A stretch of 64,000 nt of DNA from Micromonospora halophytica (GCF_900090245.1 NZ_FMDN01000004.1:16159-80158), one strand, 5' to 3'. Counted from the stretch's first letter, positions 52,257 through 60,906 are shown. Translations and numbers: made by a program. Notes: generated by a model not told the origin, from the sequence alone.

Positions 52257-54347
52257 ATGTCGCACGGCGAGGAACTGTTCGCTCTCGGCGGGGACGTGAC
52301 CACGGAGCCCAGCTTCGAGTCCGCCCTGCGGGGGTACGAGAAACGACAGGTCGACCGGTACGTCGCTCGTGCGGAGCACGAGATCGCCACCCTGACGGCC
52401 GAGCGGGAGCAGGCGTACACCCAGATCCACAAGCTGGCCGGTCAGGTCGAGCACCTCCAGCGCGACCTGGCCCAGGTACGCAGACAGGCCGCCGTGGTGG
52501 ACCGGGCCTCCTTCAAGCACCTCGGGCCCCGGGTCGAACAGATCCTCGCCCTCGCCGAGGAGCAGGCCGACGCCATCCTGGCCACCGCGAACGAGGAGAT
52601 CGACGCCCGCCGCGCCGCCGCCGAGCACATCATCGACGAGGCCCGGGAACAGGCCGCCCGGGCGCTGAAGGACTTCGAGATCGCGCTCGCCGCGCGACGC
52701 GCCGAGGAGGAGCGGCACACCGCCGCCCGCAAGGCCGAGGCGGACGCCACCGTGAAGTCCGCCAAGGAGGACGCGGCCCGCCTGCGGGCGACCGCCCAGG
52801 ACGAGTCCACCCGGCTGCGGACCGCCGCCCAGGAGGCGCTGAGCAAGGCCCAGCAGGAGGCCACCCAACTCCGGGACACCGCCAAGGAGATCCACAGCCG
52901 GGCCCAGCAGGAGGCCACCAAGCTGCGGGAGACGGCCAAGGAGGCCCTGGCCCGGGCGCAGCAGGAGGCCACCCAGCTCCGCGAGGCGGCCAAGGAGGTG
53001 CACGCCAAGGCCCAGCAGGAGGCCAAGCGGCTCACCGAATCCGCGGCCGAGGCGGGTCGGGCCACCCACGCCAAGGCCCTCCAGGAGGCCAAGAAGGTCG
53101 TCGACGACGCCGAGGAGGCCGCGAAGGGCACCCGGGGCCGGGCCCGGCAGGAGGCGCACCGGCTCACCACCGAGGCGGCCGAGGCGGCCAAGCGCAGCCG
53201 CGCCGAGACCGAGGCGTACGTGCAGCGGATGCGGACCGAGACCGAGGCGTACGTGCAGCAGACCCGGGCCCAGACGCAGCAGGAGCTGGGCGCCTGGCGG
53301 GCCGGGGTGGAGAAGGAGGTCAACGGCCGGCGGGAGGCCGCCGACCGGGAGCTGGCCCAGCGCCGCGCCACCGCCGAGCAGGAGTACGCCAAGCGCCGCG
53401 ACGAGCTGGAGAAGCAGGTCAAGTCCAAGCAGGACGAGCTGGCCCAGCAGCACCGGACCCGGCTCGAGGAACTGGAGCGGGAGTGGACGGCGCGGCGCGA
53501 CGAGATCGAGCGGGGCGCCGCCGAGGTCCGCCGGGCCGCCGAGGCCGACGCGGTGACCATGCGCCGGCAGGCCGAGGAGGAGGCCACCGCGCTGCTCCAG
53601 CAGGCCGAGCAGGAGGCCGCCGACAAGCGCCGCACGGCCGACGAGCACGTCGCCGCCTCCCGGCGGCAGTTCGAGGAGTACGCGGCCACCACCCAGCAGC
53701 ACCTGGCCACCACCCAGCAGCACCTCGCCGCGACGCAGCAGGAGGCGGCGGCGAGCCGCCAACAGCTCGCGCAGGTGATGCTGGAGATCGCCCAGGCCCA
53801 GCAGCAGCTCGCCGACCTGCGGCAGGAGACCTGGCAGGCGCGGCAGGAGTCCGACGAGATCCAGCGGCAGATCACCGAGTTGAAGCTGCAGAGGATGGCC
53901 CCCGCCGCGCTCGACGGCGCGTCCCCGGGCGGCGCCCGGCCGGTGGCCGCGGTGGACGGCGGACGCCCGACGGCGGCCGTGGACGGGGACACCCCGGCGA
54001 CGAACGGCGCGAAGCCGAAGTCGGGGGTGACCACCGCCGCGGACGGTGTGAACCCGACGGCGGATTCGGTGCCGGGTGGGGCGTTGAAGGCCGAGCCGGT
54101 CGGCGGGGACACCACGGCGGCCAACGGCGCCAAGCCGAAGGCCGAGCCGGTGACCACGGTCGACGGCGGGACCGCCAGCGCCGGGGTCGACGGGGAGCCG
54201 ACGGTCGCGGCGGTGCCGGGCACCGGAGGTCGGGGCGCCACCCCCACGAAGATCACCAGCACCGGGGAGAGCGGCAAGCGGCCGACGAAGCCGACCACCG
54301 ACGAGCGCAGCGCCAAACCCAGCACGGTCACCGTCGAGAAGGAGTGA
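52257..54347 (+). CDS. large DivIVA-like coiled-coil protein (Scy/FilP type)
   Basis: 696 aa; ATG 52257 after GAGGATGGGGG. The N-terminal FESALRGYEKRQVDRYVARA (about 21-40) parallels the DivIVA-type segment of the previous gene, and LGPRVEQILALAEEQADAIL is shared too. About 500 residues of coiled coil follow, including four 18-residue repeats and a Gln-rich stretch (TTQQHLATTQQHLAATQQEA, about 480-500). The last 150 residues are a disordered Gly/Thr/Lys tail. It is probably a cytoskeletal scaffold at the hyphal tip, partner or paralogue of the upstream protein. Function is inferred from architecture only. Confidence 0.82.
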   Translation: MSHGEELFALGGDVTTEPSFESALRGYEKRQVDRYVARAEHEIATLTAEREQAYTQIHKLAGQVEHLQRDLAQVRRQAAVVDRASFKHLGPRVEQILALAEEQADAILATANEEIDARRAAAEHIIDEAREQAARALKDFEIALAARRAEEERHTAARKAEADATVKSAKEDAARLRATAQDESTRLRTAAQEALSKAQQEATQLRDTAKEIHSRAQQEATKLRETAKEALARAQQEATQLREAAKEVHAKAQQEAKRLTESAAEAGRATHAKALQEAKKVVDDAEEAAKGTRGRARQEAHRLTTEAAEAAKRSRAETEAYVQRMRTETEAYVQQTRAQTQQELGAWRAGVEKEVNGRREAADRELAQRRATAEQEYAKRRDELEKQVKSKQDELAQQHRTRLEELEREWTARRDEIERGAAEVRRAAEADAVTMRRQAEEEATALLQQAEQEAADKRRTADEHVAASRRQFEEYAATTQQHLATTQQHLAATQQEAAASRQQLAQVMLEIAQAQQQLADLRQETWQARQESDEIQRQITELKLQRMAPAALDGASPGGARPVAAVDGGRPTAAVDGDTPATNGAKPKSGVTTAADGVNPTADSVPGGALKAEPVGGDTTAANGAKPKAEPVTTVDGGTASAGVDGEPTVAAVPGTGGRGATPTKITSTGESGKRPTKPTTDERSAKPSTVTVEKE
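52845..53060 (+). repeat. four tandem 54-bp coiled-coil repeats
   Basis: Units at 52845, 52899, 52953 and 53007 encode KAQQEATQLRDTAKEIHS and three variants; the last is the most divergent. The 18-residue period differs from an 11-residue (hendecad) or 14-residue heptad pair. Confidence 0.8.
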
Positions 54348-54484
54348 CGGACCCGCCCACCACGCCGGGTGACGGCGGGTGGCCAGGTGCTCCGGACGCC
54401 GCTACCCTGCCGGCAGGGCCCGCTGGCAGGGGTCCGCAGCGGCAGCTTCCGGCCACCGGCCGGAGCGGGACCCGGGGAGGTCCG

Positions 54485-55669
54485 GTGGAACAGGACGGGC
54501 CGGCTCGCGACGGCGACGAAACCTCCGGCGGACGTGCCGGGCAGGGGCCCGCACCCGGGCCCGGTGACGCGGACACGGACCCCACCGACTTCCAGGCGGC
54601 CGGACCGGTGGCGAACGGCTCGGGCCGCTTCGGCCGGCCCGGGCGACCGCTGCGCCGCAGCAGTTTCCTGGTCGGCTTCACCGGGGCGCTCGGTGTGCTG
54701 CTGGCGTACACGGTGTGGTTGGGTGTCCGCAACGCCGGCGGCATCCTCGTCCTGGTGGTGATCGCGCTCTTCCTCGCGGTGGGGCTCAACCCGGCGGTGG
54801 TCCGGCTGCGCTCCTGGGGACTGCCGCACGGGCTCGCCGTCGCCGCGGTCGTGCTCACCGTCGTCCTGCTGATCGTCGCCGGCCTGGTGGCGCTGGTCCC
54901 GCCGGTGCTCACCCAGACCGGCGAGTTCATCACCCAACTGCCCAGCTACGTGGAGGACCTGCGCCGCAACCGCACCGTCAACGACCTGGTGGAGCGGTAC
55001 GACGTGATGGAGCGGGTCCAGGCCGCGGCGAACGCCGACACCGTCGGCCGGGCCCTCGGCGGGGTGCTCGGCGGCGCGCAACTGATCTTCGGCACCCTGT
55101 TCCGGGTGCTGACCGTGCTGGTGCTGACCATCTACTTCCTGGCCTACTTCGACCGGCTGCGGGACCTCGGGTACGCGCTGGTCCCCCGCTCCCGGCGGCA
55201 GCGGGTCAGCCTGATCGGTGACGAGATCCTGGCCAAGGTCGGCGCGTACATGGTGGGGGCGTTGAGCATCGCGGTGCTGGCCGGCGCGACCACCTTCACC
55301 TTCGCGCTGATCATCGGGTTGCCGTACCCGTTCGCGCTGGCGGTGGTGGTCGCGGTGACCGACCTGATCCCGCAGATCGGGGCCACCCTCGGCGCGGTGG
55401 TCGTGAGCCTGGTCGCGTTCGCCACCGGCCTGCCCGAGGGGATCGCGGCGCTGGTCTTCTTCGTGCTCTACCAGCAGGTGGAGAACTACCTCATCTACCC
55501 GAAGATCATGCGACGGTCGGTGCAGGTCAACGAGGTGGCCGCGCTGCTCGCCGCACTGCTCGGGGTGGCCCTGATGGGGGTGGTCGGCGCGCTGATCGCG
55601 ATCCCGACGGTGGCCGCCGGGCAGCTCATCCTGCGCGAGGTGGTGCTGCCCCGGCAGGAGCGGCGCTGA
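54485..55669 (+). CDS. AI-2E family membrane permease
   Basis: 394 aa; GTG 54485 preceded by GGGGAGG. After a 60-residue disordered N-terminus there are about eight membrane segments: two paired helices (about 65-125), a cytoplasmic/extracellular helical region (TGEFITQLPSYVEDLRRN), then the conserved C-terminal block ending YLIYPKIMRRSVQVNEVAALL and IPTVAAGQLI. The family includes TqsA-like exporters and ion antiporters; the substrate here is unknown. It lies 137 nt downstream of the coiled-coil gene on the same strand. Confidence 0.88.
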   Translation: MEQDGPARDGDETSGGRAGQGPAPGPGDADTDPTDFQAAGPVANGSGRFGRPGRPLRRSSFLVGFTGALGVLLAYTVWLGVRNAGGILVLVVIALFLAVGLNPAVVRLRSWGLPHGLAVAAVVLTVVLLIVAGLVALVPPVLTQTGEFITQLPSYVEDLRRNRTVNDLVERYDVMERVQAAANADTVGRALGGVLGGAQLIFGTLFRVLTVLVLTIYFLAYFDRLRDLGYALVPRSRRQRVSLIGDEILAKVGAYMVGALSIAVLAGATTFTFALIIGLPYPFALAVVVAVTDLIPQIGATLGAVVVSLVAFATGLPEGIAALVFFVLYQQVENYLIYPKIMRRSVQVNEVAALLAALLGVALMGVVGALIAIPTVAAGQLILREVVLPRQERR

Positions 55670-55687
55670 CGCTGGCAGCCAGCGGGC

Positions 55688-56488
55688 TCAGTCGCGCTGC
55701 GGGCCGGGGACCGGGGTGTCGGCGAAGGAGGCGACGGTCCGGTCGGCGTACGCGCTGACGTCGCCGGTCTCCACCGGGCCGTCCCAGGTGGTCGGCAGCG
55801 GCAACGGAACCGCCGGGTTGACCCGGCGGACGATCTCGTCCAGCACCGTCTCCGCGTCGCCCACCCAGAGGTGCTTCGCGCCGGGCACCCCGACCACCTC
55901 GGCCTGCGGCACCACGGCGAAGCGTTCCTTCGCCTCGGCCGGACGCAGGTAGTCGTCGAACTCCGGCACCAGCGCGGTGAGCGGCGTGCCCCGCTCGGCC
56001 CAGACGGTCAGCTCCTCGGGCGTGGAGAAGCGCAGCGGCGGGGAGAGCAGGATCGCCCCGGCGACCGCCGGGTCGCAGCCGTACTTCAACGCCAGGTCGG
56101 TGCCGAACGACCAGCCCACCAGCCAGATGTTCGGCAGCTCGTGGAACTCGGCGTACTCGATGGCGGCGTGCACGTCGAAGCGCTCGCCGACGGCGGCGTC
56201 GAAGGCGCCCTCGCTGGTGCCACGGACGCTGCTGGTGCCCCGGGTGTTGAAGCGCAGCACCGCCAGGTCGGCCAGGGCGGGCAGCCGCCAGGCAGCCTTG
56301 CGGAGGACGTGGCTGTCCATCATCCCGCCGTGCGTGGGCAGCGGATGCAGGCAGACCAGGGTGCCCACCGGCTCCCGGTCGACCGGCCGGGCCAGTTCCC
56401 CGACCAGTCTCAGGCCGTCGGCGGTGTGCAGCTCGATGTCCTCCCGCTGGCCGGGGAGGATCGACGACGCGCGGATCGGTGTGCTCAC
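55688..56488 (-). CDS. alpha/beta hydrolase
   Basis: 266 aa serine hydrolase. The nucleophile elbow is GWSFGTD (about residue 125), the catalytic His is in GAKHLWVGD (about 206), and LVCLHPLPTHGGMMD is the oxyanion-side loop. The LHPLPTHGG/RFNTRGTSSV pattern is like actinobacterial homologues of short-chain peptidase-like hydrolases (dienelactone-hydrolase-like). Substrate unknown. The GTG start lacks an SD and has CAGACT 6 nt upstream (probably leaderless). Convergent with the AI-2E gene, 18 nt apart. Confidence 0.86.
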   Translation of the reverse strand: MSTPIRASSILPGQREDIELHTADGLRLVGELARPVDREPVGTLVCLHPLPTHGGMMDSHVLRKAAWRLPALADLAVLRFNTRGTSSVRGTSEGAFDAAVGERFDVHAAIEYAEFHELPNIWLVGWSFGTDLALKYGCDPAVAGAILLSPPLRFSTPEELTVWAERGTPLTALVPEFDDYLRPAEAKERFAVVPQAEVVGVPGAKHLWVGDAETVLDEIVRRVNPAVPLPLPTTWDGPVETGDVSAYADRTVASFADTPVPGPQRD

Positions 56489-56494
56489 CGCTCA

Positions 56495-56500
56495 AGTCTG
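56495..56500 (-). promoter_or_regulatory. -10 element for a leaderless hydrolase transcript
   Basis: On the minus strand CAGACT ends 6 nt before GTG 56488, the same hexamer and spacing as upstream of the epimerase gene. Confidence 0.4.
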
Positions 56501-56554
56501 GCGCGAACTCGCCGCCGCCGCCCGCCCGGGCGCAAACAGCGTGATCCAGATCGC

Positions 56555-56881
56555 TCAGCCGTACCTCGGGGCGCTGCGACCGCGCTGGAGGTTCGGGGCG
56601 CGCCGGTCCCGGGCCCGCCAGCAGCCGCTGTGCCAGTGCCGCCGGTCGGTGAGGTCGCCCGCCCCGTCCGCCGGCCAGGCCACCAGGTGCGCCACGCCGG
56701 GGCGGATCTCCTGGTCACAACCGGGACAGCGGTACGTCTTGGTGGACGCGCCGCCGCTGATCCCGCGTACCTGCCAGTCGCCGTCGCGCCACTGCTGGAC
56801 CGTGGGCACGCCCTGACGTGCCCGGTCGGAGTCCAGGTGGGCGGCGTCGTCCCGGCGGGGACGGTTGCGACGGGGGCTCAC
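56555..56881 (-). CDS. small putative zinc-ribbon protein
   Basis: 108 aa; GTG 56881. A CPGC knuckle (about 52-55) followed by HLV, RHWHSGCW (His/His/Cys at about 81-87) forms a plausible zinc site, flanked by a basic N-terminus (SPRRNRPRRDD) and C-terminus. Homologues are common, uncharacterised actinobacterial proteins. TAATCT lies 7 nt upstream, again suggesting a leaderless message. Role unknown; nucleic-acid binding is a guess from charge. Confidence 0.72.
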   Translation of the reverse strand: MSPRRNRPRRDDAAHLDSDRARQGVPTVQQWRDGDWQVRGISGGASTKTYRCPGCDQEIRPGVAHLVAWPADGAGDLTDRRHWHSGCWRARDRRAPNLQRGRSAPRYG

Positions 56882-56897
56882 ATCGTCAAGATTACGG

Positions 56898-57054
56898 TCA
56901 GTTCCAGGTCGACGGCCTGGTGAGGTCGCCGGCCAGCCGCGCCCCGCCGAGCACGACGGCCGCGTCCGCCTCGGTGAACCCCCGGTACGGCTGACCGAAG
57001 CGGGCGGTGACGTACGCCTGCGACGGTCGCGTCGTCCAGATCCTCGAAGGTCAC
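56898..57054 (-). pseudogene. frameshifted short gene, function unknown
   Basis: From GTG 57054 one frame reads VTFEDLDDATV; removing one base near 57021 joins it to QAYVTARFGQPYRGF and then TEADAAVVLGGARLAGDL, ending at TGA 56898. Both parts have genome-like codon bias, and no single frame spans them. It is either a 51-residue gene broken by a +1 insertion or a sequencing error. No family is recognised. Confidence 0.4.
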
Positions 57055-57095
57055 ACCCTCAAGACGCCGTCACCGGCACCGGGTGTTGACCGGAG

Positions 57096-58925
57096 TCAGC
57101 GGCGGGTGTGGTCGCGGAAGCCGCGACCGGTCTTGCGGCCCAGGTAGCCGGCGGTGACCAGGTGCTCCAGCAGCGGCGCGGGCGCGAAGCCCGGCTCGCG
57201 CAGCTCCAGGTACAGCTCACGCTGGATGGCCAGCGAGACGTCCAGGCCGACCACGTCGAGCAGTTCGAACGGGCCCATCGGGTAGCCGCAGCCGAGCTTC
57301 ATCGCGTAATCGATGTCGTCGGCGGTGGAGTAGCTGGCCTCCAGCATCTTCACCGCGTCGTTCAGGTACGGGAAGAGCAGCGCGTTGACGATGAAGCCGG
57401 AACGGTCGCCGCAGACCACGCCGGTCTTGCCGAGCGCCGCGCAGACCGCCTTGGCGGTGGCGGTGGTCTCGGCCGAGGTGCGGATGGTCTGCACCACCTC
57501 GATCAGCGGCATGATCGGCGCCGGGTTGAAGAAGTGCAGGCCCACCACGTCGGCCGGGCGTTGGGTGGCCATCGCCACGTCGATCACCGGCAGCGAGGAG
57601 GTGGTGGTGGCGAGCACGACGCCCGGCTTGCAGATCTCGTCGAGGCTGGCGAAGAGCGCCTTCTTGACGCTCAACTCCTCGACCACCGCCTCGACCACCA
57701 GGTCGACGTCGGCCAGGTGCTCCAGCGTCGCCGACCAGTTGATCCGGCCCAGGGCGGCGTCCCGGTCGGCCTCGCTGAGCTTGCCGCGTACCACGCCCTT
57801 GTTGAGCGAGGTCTTGACCGCCTCGAAGACCTTGGCGGACTTCTCCGCGCCCCGGGTCACCGAGACGACCTCGTAGCCGGCCTTGGCGAAGACCTCGATG
57901 ATGCCGGTGGCCATCGTCCCGGAGCCGACCACGCCGACCGTCATGATGCCGCGGGTGCCGTCGGCGAGCGCCGACTCCGTGGCCACGGGCGTGTGCTCGT
58001 CGGGTACGACCACCGGGGAGCCGGGCCGCTCGTAGGTGTAGAAGCCCCGGCCGGACTTGCGGCCGAGCAGGCCCGCGGTGACCATCTGCTTGATCAGCGG
58101 CACCGGGGCGTGCCGGCGGTCCCGCCCGCCGCGCCGGTACATGGTGTCCAGGATCTCGTACGCGGTGTCGAGACCGATCAGGTCCATCAGGGCGAGCGGG
58201 CCCATCGGCAGGCCGCAGCCGAGCTTCATCGCGGCGTCGATGTCCTCGCGGCTGGCGTAGTGCGACTCGAACATGCCGACGGCGTGGTTGAGGTAGCCGA
58301 AGAGCAGGGCGTTGGCGATGAAACCGGCCCGGTCGCTGATGGTGACGTCGACCTTGCCGAGGCGCTTGCAGAGCGCCTCCACGTCGGCCACCACGTCAGC
58401 GGAGGTGACCACGGTGCGGACCACCTCGACCAGCTTCATCACCGGGGCCGGGTTGAAGAAGTGGATGCCGATCACCTGGTTGGGCCGGGTGGTGGCGACC
58501 GAGATCTCGGTGACGCTCAGCGAGGAGGTGTTGGTGGCCAGGATGGCCTCGGGCTTGCAGACCCGGTCCAGCTCGGCGAAGATCCGCTGCTTGAGGTCCA
58601 GGTGCTCGGGGACGGCCTCGATGACCAGGTCGACCGAGTGCAGGGCGTCCAGCCCGACCTGGAAGTCGACCCGGGACAGCAGTGCGTCCCGGTCGGCCTC
58701 GGCGAGCTTGCCCTTGGCGACCGCCCGGTCGGTGGAGCCGGTCAGGGTGGCCCGGCCACGCTCCAGGGCGGCCCCGGAGATCTCCACCGCGACGACGTCG
58801 ACGCCGTTGCGGGCGAACACCTCGACGATGCCGGCACCCATGGTGCCCAGACCCACCACACCCACACTGGTGAACTCGCGCGCCACGACCGGCCTCCCCT
58901 GGATCGACTCCGCCGCCACCGACAT
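57096..58925 (-). CDS. 3-hydroxybutyryl-CoA dehydrogenase, tandem two-module fusion
   Basis: 609 aa made of two complete 3-hydroxyacyl-CoA dehydrogenase modules (about 18-300 and 328-607). Each has a Rossmann dinucleotide motif (VVGLGTMGAGIVE; VVGSGTMATGIIE), the catalytic-His block (HFFNPAPVMKLVEVV; HFFNPAPIMPLIEVV) and the C-terminal GRKSGRGFYTY / GRKTGRGFRDH. In module 2 the NTSS segment reads TTSS, so that active site may differ. The enzyme reduces acetoacetyl-CoA or oxidises 3-hydroxyacyl-CoA with NAD(P). A shared acyl-CoA operator abuts the start codon, linking it to the icmA/thiolase/ccr genes 9-13 kb away. Confidence 0.93.
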   Translation of the reverse strand: MSVAAESIQGRPVVAREFTSVGVVGLGTMGAGIVEVFARNGVDVVAVEISGAALERGRATLTGSTDRAVAKGKLAEADRDALLSRVDFQVGLDALHSVDLVIEAVPEHLDLKQRIFAELDRVCKPEAILATNTSSLSVTEISVATTRPNQVIGIHFFNPAPVMKLVEVVRTVVTSADVVADVEALCKRLGKVDVTISDRAGFIANALLFGYLNHAVGMFESHYASREDIDAAMKLGCGLPMGPLALMDLIGLDTAYEILDTMYRRGGRDRRHAPVPLIKQMVTAGLLGRKSGRGFYTYERPGSPVVVPDEHTPVATESALADGTRGIMTVGVVGSGTMATGIIEVFAKAGYEVVSVTRGAEKSAKVFEAVKTSLNKGVVRGKLSEADRDAALGRINWSATLEHLADVDLVVEAVVEELSVKKALFASLDEICKPGVVLATTTSSLPVIDVAMATQRPADVVGLHFFNPAPIMPLIEVVQTIRTSAETTATAKAVCAALGKTGVVCGDRSGFIVNALLFPYLNDAVKMLEASYSTADDIDYAMKLGCGYPMGPFELLDVVGLDVSLAIQRELYLELREPGFAPAPLLEHLVTAGYLGRKTGRGFRDHTRR

Positions 58926-58940
58926 GAACGGCCGCTAAGG
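58926..58940 (-). promoter_or_regulatory. shared acyl-CoA operator, dehydrogenase copy
   Basis: In gene orientation CCTTAGCGGCCGTTC ends immediately before the ATG. It overlaps a TAACCT -10-like hexamer (58938-58943), so a bound regulator would block transcription initiation. Confidence 0.6.
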
Positions 58941-59007
58941 TTATGCGCCGGAGTCTGCCACGTGACGCTACGTTGTCGAGACGCCGTGGGATATTTCACG
59001 CAGTGGC

Positions 59008-60075
59008 TCAGTCTGTGGTCGGCGCCCCGGCCAGTGTCAGCAGCTCCGCCACGAACTCCGCCGGCCGTTCCAGGTGCGGGCTGTGCCCGCAGCCGGGGAG
59101 CACCACCTCCCGGTACGACCCGCCGGCGGCGGCGTACCGTTCCAGCACCGCCCGGGTCTGCCCGACCATCGGCTGCGGCGGGCACGCCCGCTCACCGGGC
59201 CAGCCCGGCACCATCCCGAGCGACCCCAGGTACGCCAGGTCGAACAGGGAGGTGTCGGAGACGATCACGTCGGCGTCGCCGCGTATCCAGGTGACCGGGG
59301 GCTTGACCCCGACGGCGACCAGTTCGTCGGCGATCCGGAAGCGGGCCAGGGCGTTGAGCACGCCCCGCTCTCCCGGCGCCATGCCCGGCCAGTGCGGGGA
59401 CGCCACCCCGGTGCCCGGATAGTTGTCGTCGCCGACCACGGTGGACAGGACGCTGTCCAGCAGCAGGTCCTCGTCGTCGCCGAGGCTGGCCGGGTCGGCG
59501 ACGTAGGCCGTCCGCAGCACGGTGCGCGGGCTGGTCGGGCCGTCGGCGCCGCGGTCCTTCCCGGCGAGCCGGGCCACGAACCCGGGGTTGGCCGTGCCAC
59601 CGCCGGTGCCGGCGAGGTCGGGGGTGGTCGGGGTGCCGTCGACGTCGCGGGTGCCACCGAAGCCGTACGGGGAGACCGGGGCCTCCAGCAGCAGACCCGC
59701 CACCCGATCGGGACGGTCCACCAGCAGTCGCATCGCCACGCCCCCGCCGAGGGAGTGCCCGACCACCACCGGCCGCGCGCCGGGCGGGTAGAGCCCCGGG
59801 ACGTCGAGCAGGGCGACCACGTCGTCGGTGAAGTCGGCCAGCCCTCGGGTCCCGTCCAGCGGGGCGGGCTCGGTGTCGCCGTACCCGCGCAGGTCCGGCG
59901 CGACCACCCGGAGCGTCGGCGGCAGCCGGCGGATCAGCGGCTCCCAGAAGGCGGACGAGGAGACGTTGCCGTGCACCAGCAGCACCGGCACGCCGTCCGG
60001 CGGGCCGGCGACCCGGACCCGCTGGGTGATGCCGTTGGCCGTCACGCTCCGCTGCTCGGTCTCCATCCGCGGCAT
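59008..60075 (-). CDS. alpha/beta-fold hydrolase
   Basis: 355 aa. Oxyanion loop VLLVHGNVSSSAFWEPL (about 31), nucleophile elbow GHSLGGG (about 107), late acid region WIRGDADVIVSD and catalytic His in PGCGHSPHLERP (about 333). It is longer than typical 280-aa members because of a Gly/Asp/Thr-rich insertion after about residue 145. Substrate unknown (epoxide hydrolase/esterase-like family). ATG 60075; ATG 60066 is an alternative. It lies downstream of the FHA gene on the same strand. Confidence 0.86.
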   Translation of the reverse strand: MPRMETEQRSVTANGITQRVRVAGPPDGVPVLLVHGNVSSSAFWEPLIRRLPPTLRVVAPDLRGYGDTEPAPLDGTRGLADFTDDVVALLDVPGLYPPGARPVVVGHSLGGGVAMRLLVDRPDRVAGLLLEAPVSPYGFGGTRDVDGTPTTPDLAGTGGGTANPGFVARLAGKDRGADGPTSPRTVLRTAYVADPASLGDDEDLLLDSVLSTVVGDDNYPGTGVASPHWPGMAPGERGVLNALARFRIADELVAVGVKPPVTWIRGDADVIVSDTSLFDLAYLGSLGMVPGWPGERACPPQPMVGQTRAVLERYAAAGGSYREVVLPGCGHSPHLERPAEFVAELLTLAGAPTTD

Positions 60076-60180
60076 GCTGCCACGGCCGGTGACCCCGGTC
60101 CATGGTGCGGCCGACCATGATCCGCCCGCCGGGGGTGGCGACCACCACCGCGGCGGCTCAGCCGGGCGGGGTCCACCGGC

Positions 60181-60672
60181 TCAGGCGGGGCCGTCGCCCC
60201 GGCCGACCGAGGCCACCGGCGTGCCGTCGGGCGGCCAGGCGTCCGTCGGCCCGTTGGCCGGCCCGCCCACCGGCAGCGGCACCGCCGGCCGGTGGCTGCG
60301 TCGTACGTCACCACCGCCCCCGCCGAGGAAGCGCAGCCCGACCGGGTCGGTGGTGGCCAGCGCCGGGTCGAAGAAGCGCAGCTCGGTATGGCCGAGCCGG
60401 ATGACGTCGCCGTCGGCGAGCGGCTCGGCGCCGATGATCCGCCGGTCGTTGAGCCAGGTCCCGTTGGTCGATCCCAGGTCGACCAGGAGCGCCCCGGCGT
60501 CGGTCAGTCGCACCTCGGCGTGCCGCCGGCTCAGGTGCGGATCGGGCACCGCGATGTCGGCGTCGGGCGTACGCCCGATCACCTGTGGACGCAGGCTCAG
60601 CCGAAAGCTGGCCCCGCGCATAGTGCCCGCCGTCACCGTCATCACCGGCGTCAGTTCCGGATGTTCCTGCAT
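60181..60672 (-). CDS. FHA-domain protein
   Basis: 163 aa. The FHA phosphothreonine-binding domain spans about 20-105: QVIGRTPDADIAV, DPHLSRRHAEVRL and LGSTNGTWLN show the conserved Gly-Arg, Ser-Arg-x-His and Asn-Gly residues. The C-terminal 55 residues are Gly/Pro-rich. It is probably an adaptor in Ser/Thr-kinase signalling; no kinase is in the window. The 234 bp upstream contain no gene. Confidence 0.9.
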   Translation of the reverse strand: MQEHPELTPVMTVTAGTMRGASFRLSLRPQVIGRTPDADIAVPDPHLSRRHAEVRLTDAGALLVDLGSTNGTWLNDRRIIGAEPLADGDVIRLGHTELRFFDPALATTDPVGLRFLGGGGGDVRRSHRPAVPLPVGGPANGPTDAWPPDGTPVASVGRGDGPA

Positions 60673-60894
60673 GGACAGTCAGCTCCCCACTCACCGTCAC
60701 CCCGGCTCAGCCTGCCAGTTGCGCACCGCCGCCTCACCACCCGGCCGGTCACCTCCGCGACCCCGGCCGGACAACTCACGTTGGCCGATCCGTTGCACGG
60801 CCGGACGGCCCGGCTCCGGCCCGCCACCGCTTCGCTGTCGGCGTCGACGCTTCGACGGCCGCCAGCACCCCTACCGGCGAGTAATCTCCAGGTC

Positions 60895-60900
60895 TAGACT
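60895..60900 (+). promoter_or_regulatory. -10 element for a leaderless aldehyde dehydrogenase transcript
   Basis: TAGACT, a good actinobacterial TANNNT hexamer, ends 6 nt before ATG 60907. There is no SD in the 25 nt upstream of the start. Confidence 0.5.
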
Positions 60901-60906
60901 TCCGTC

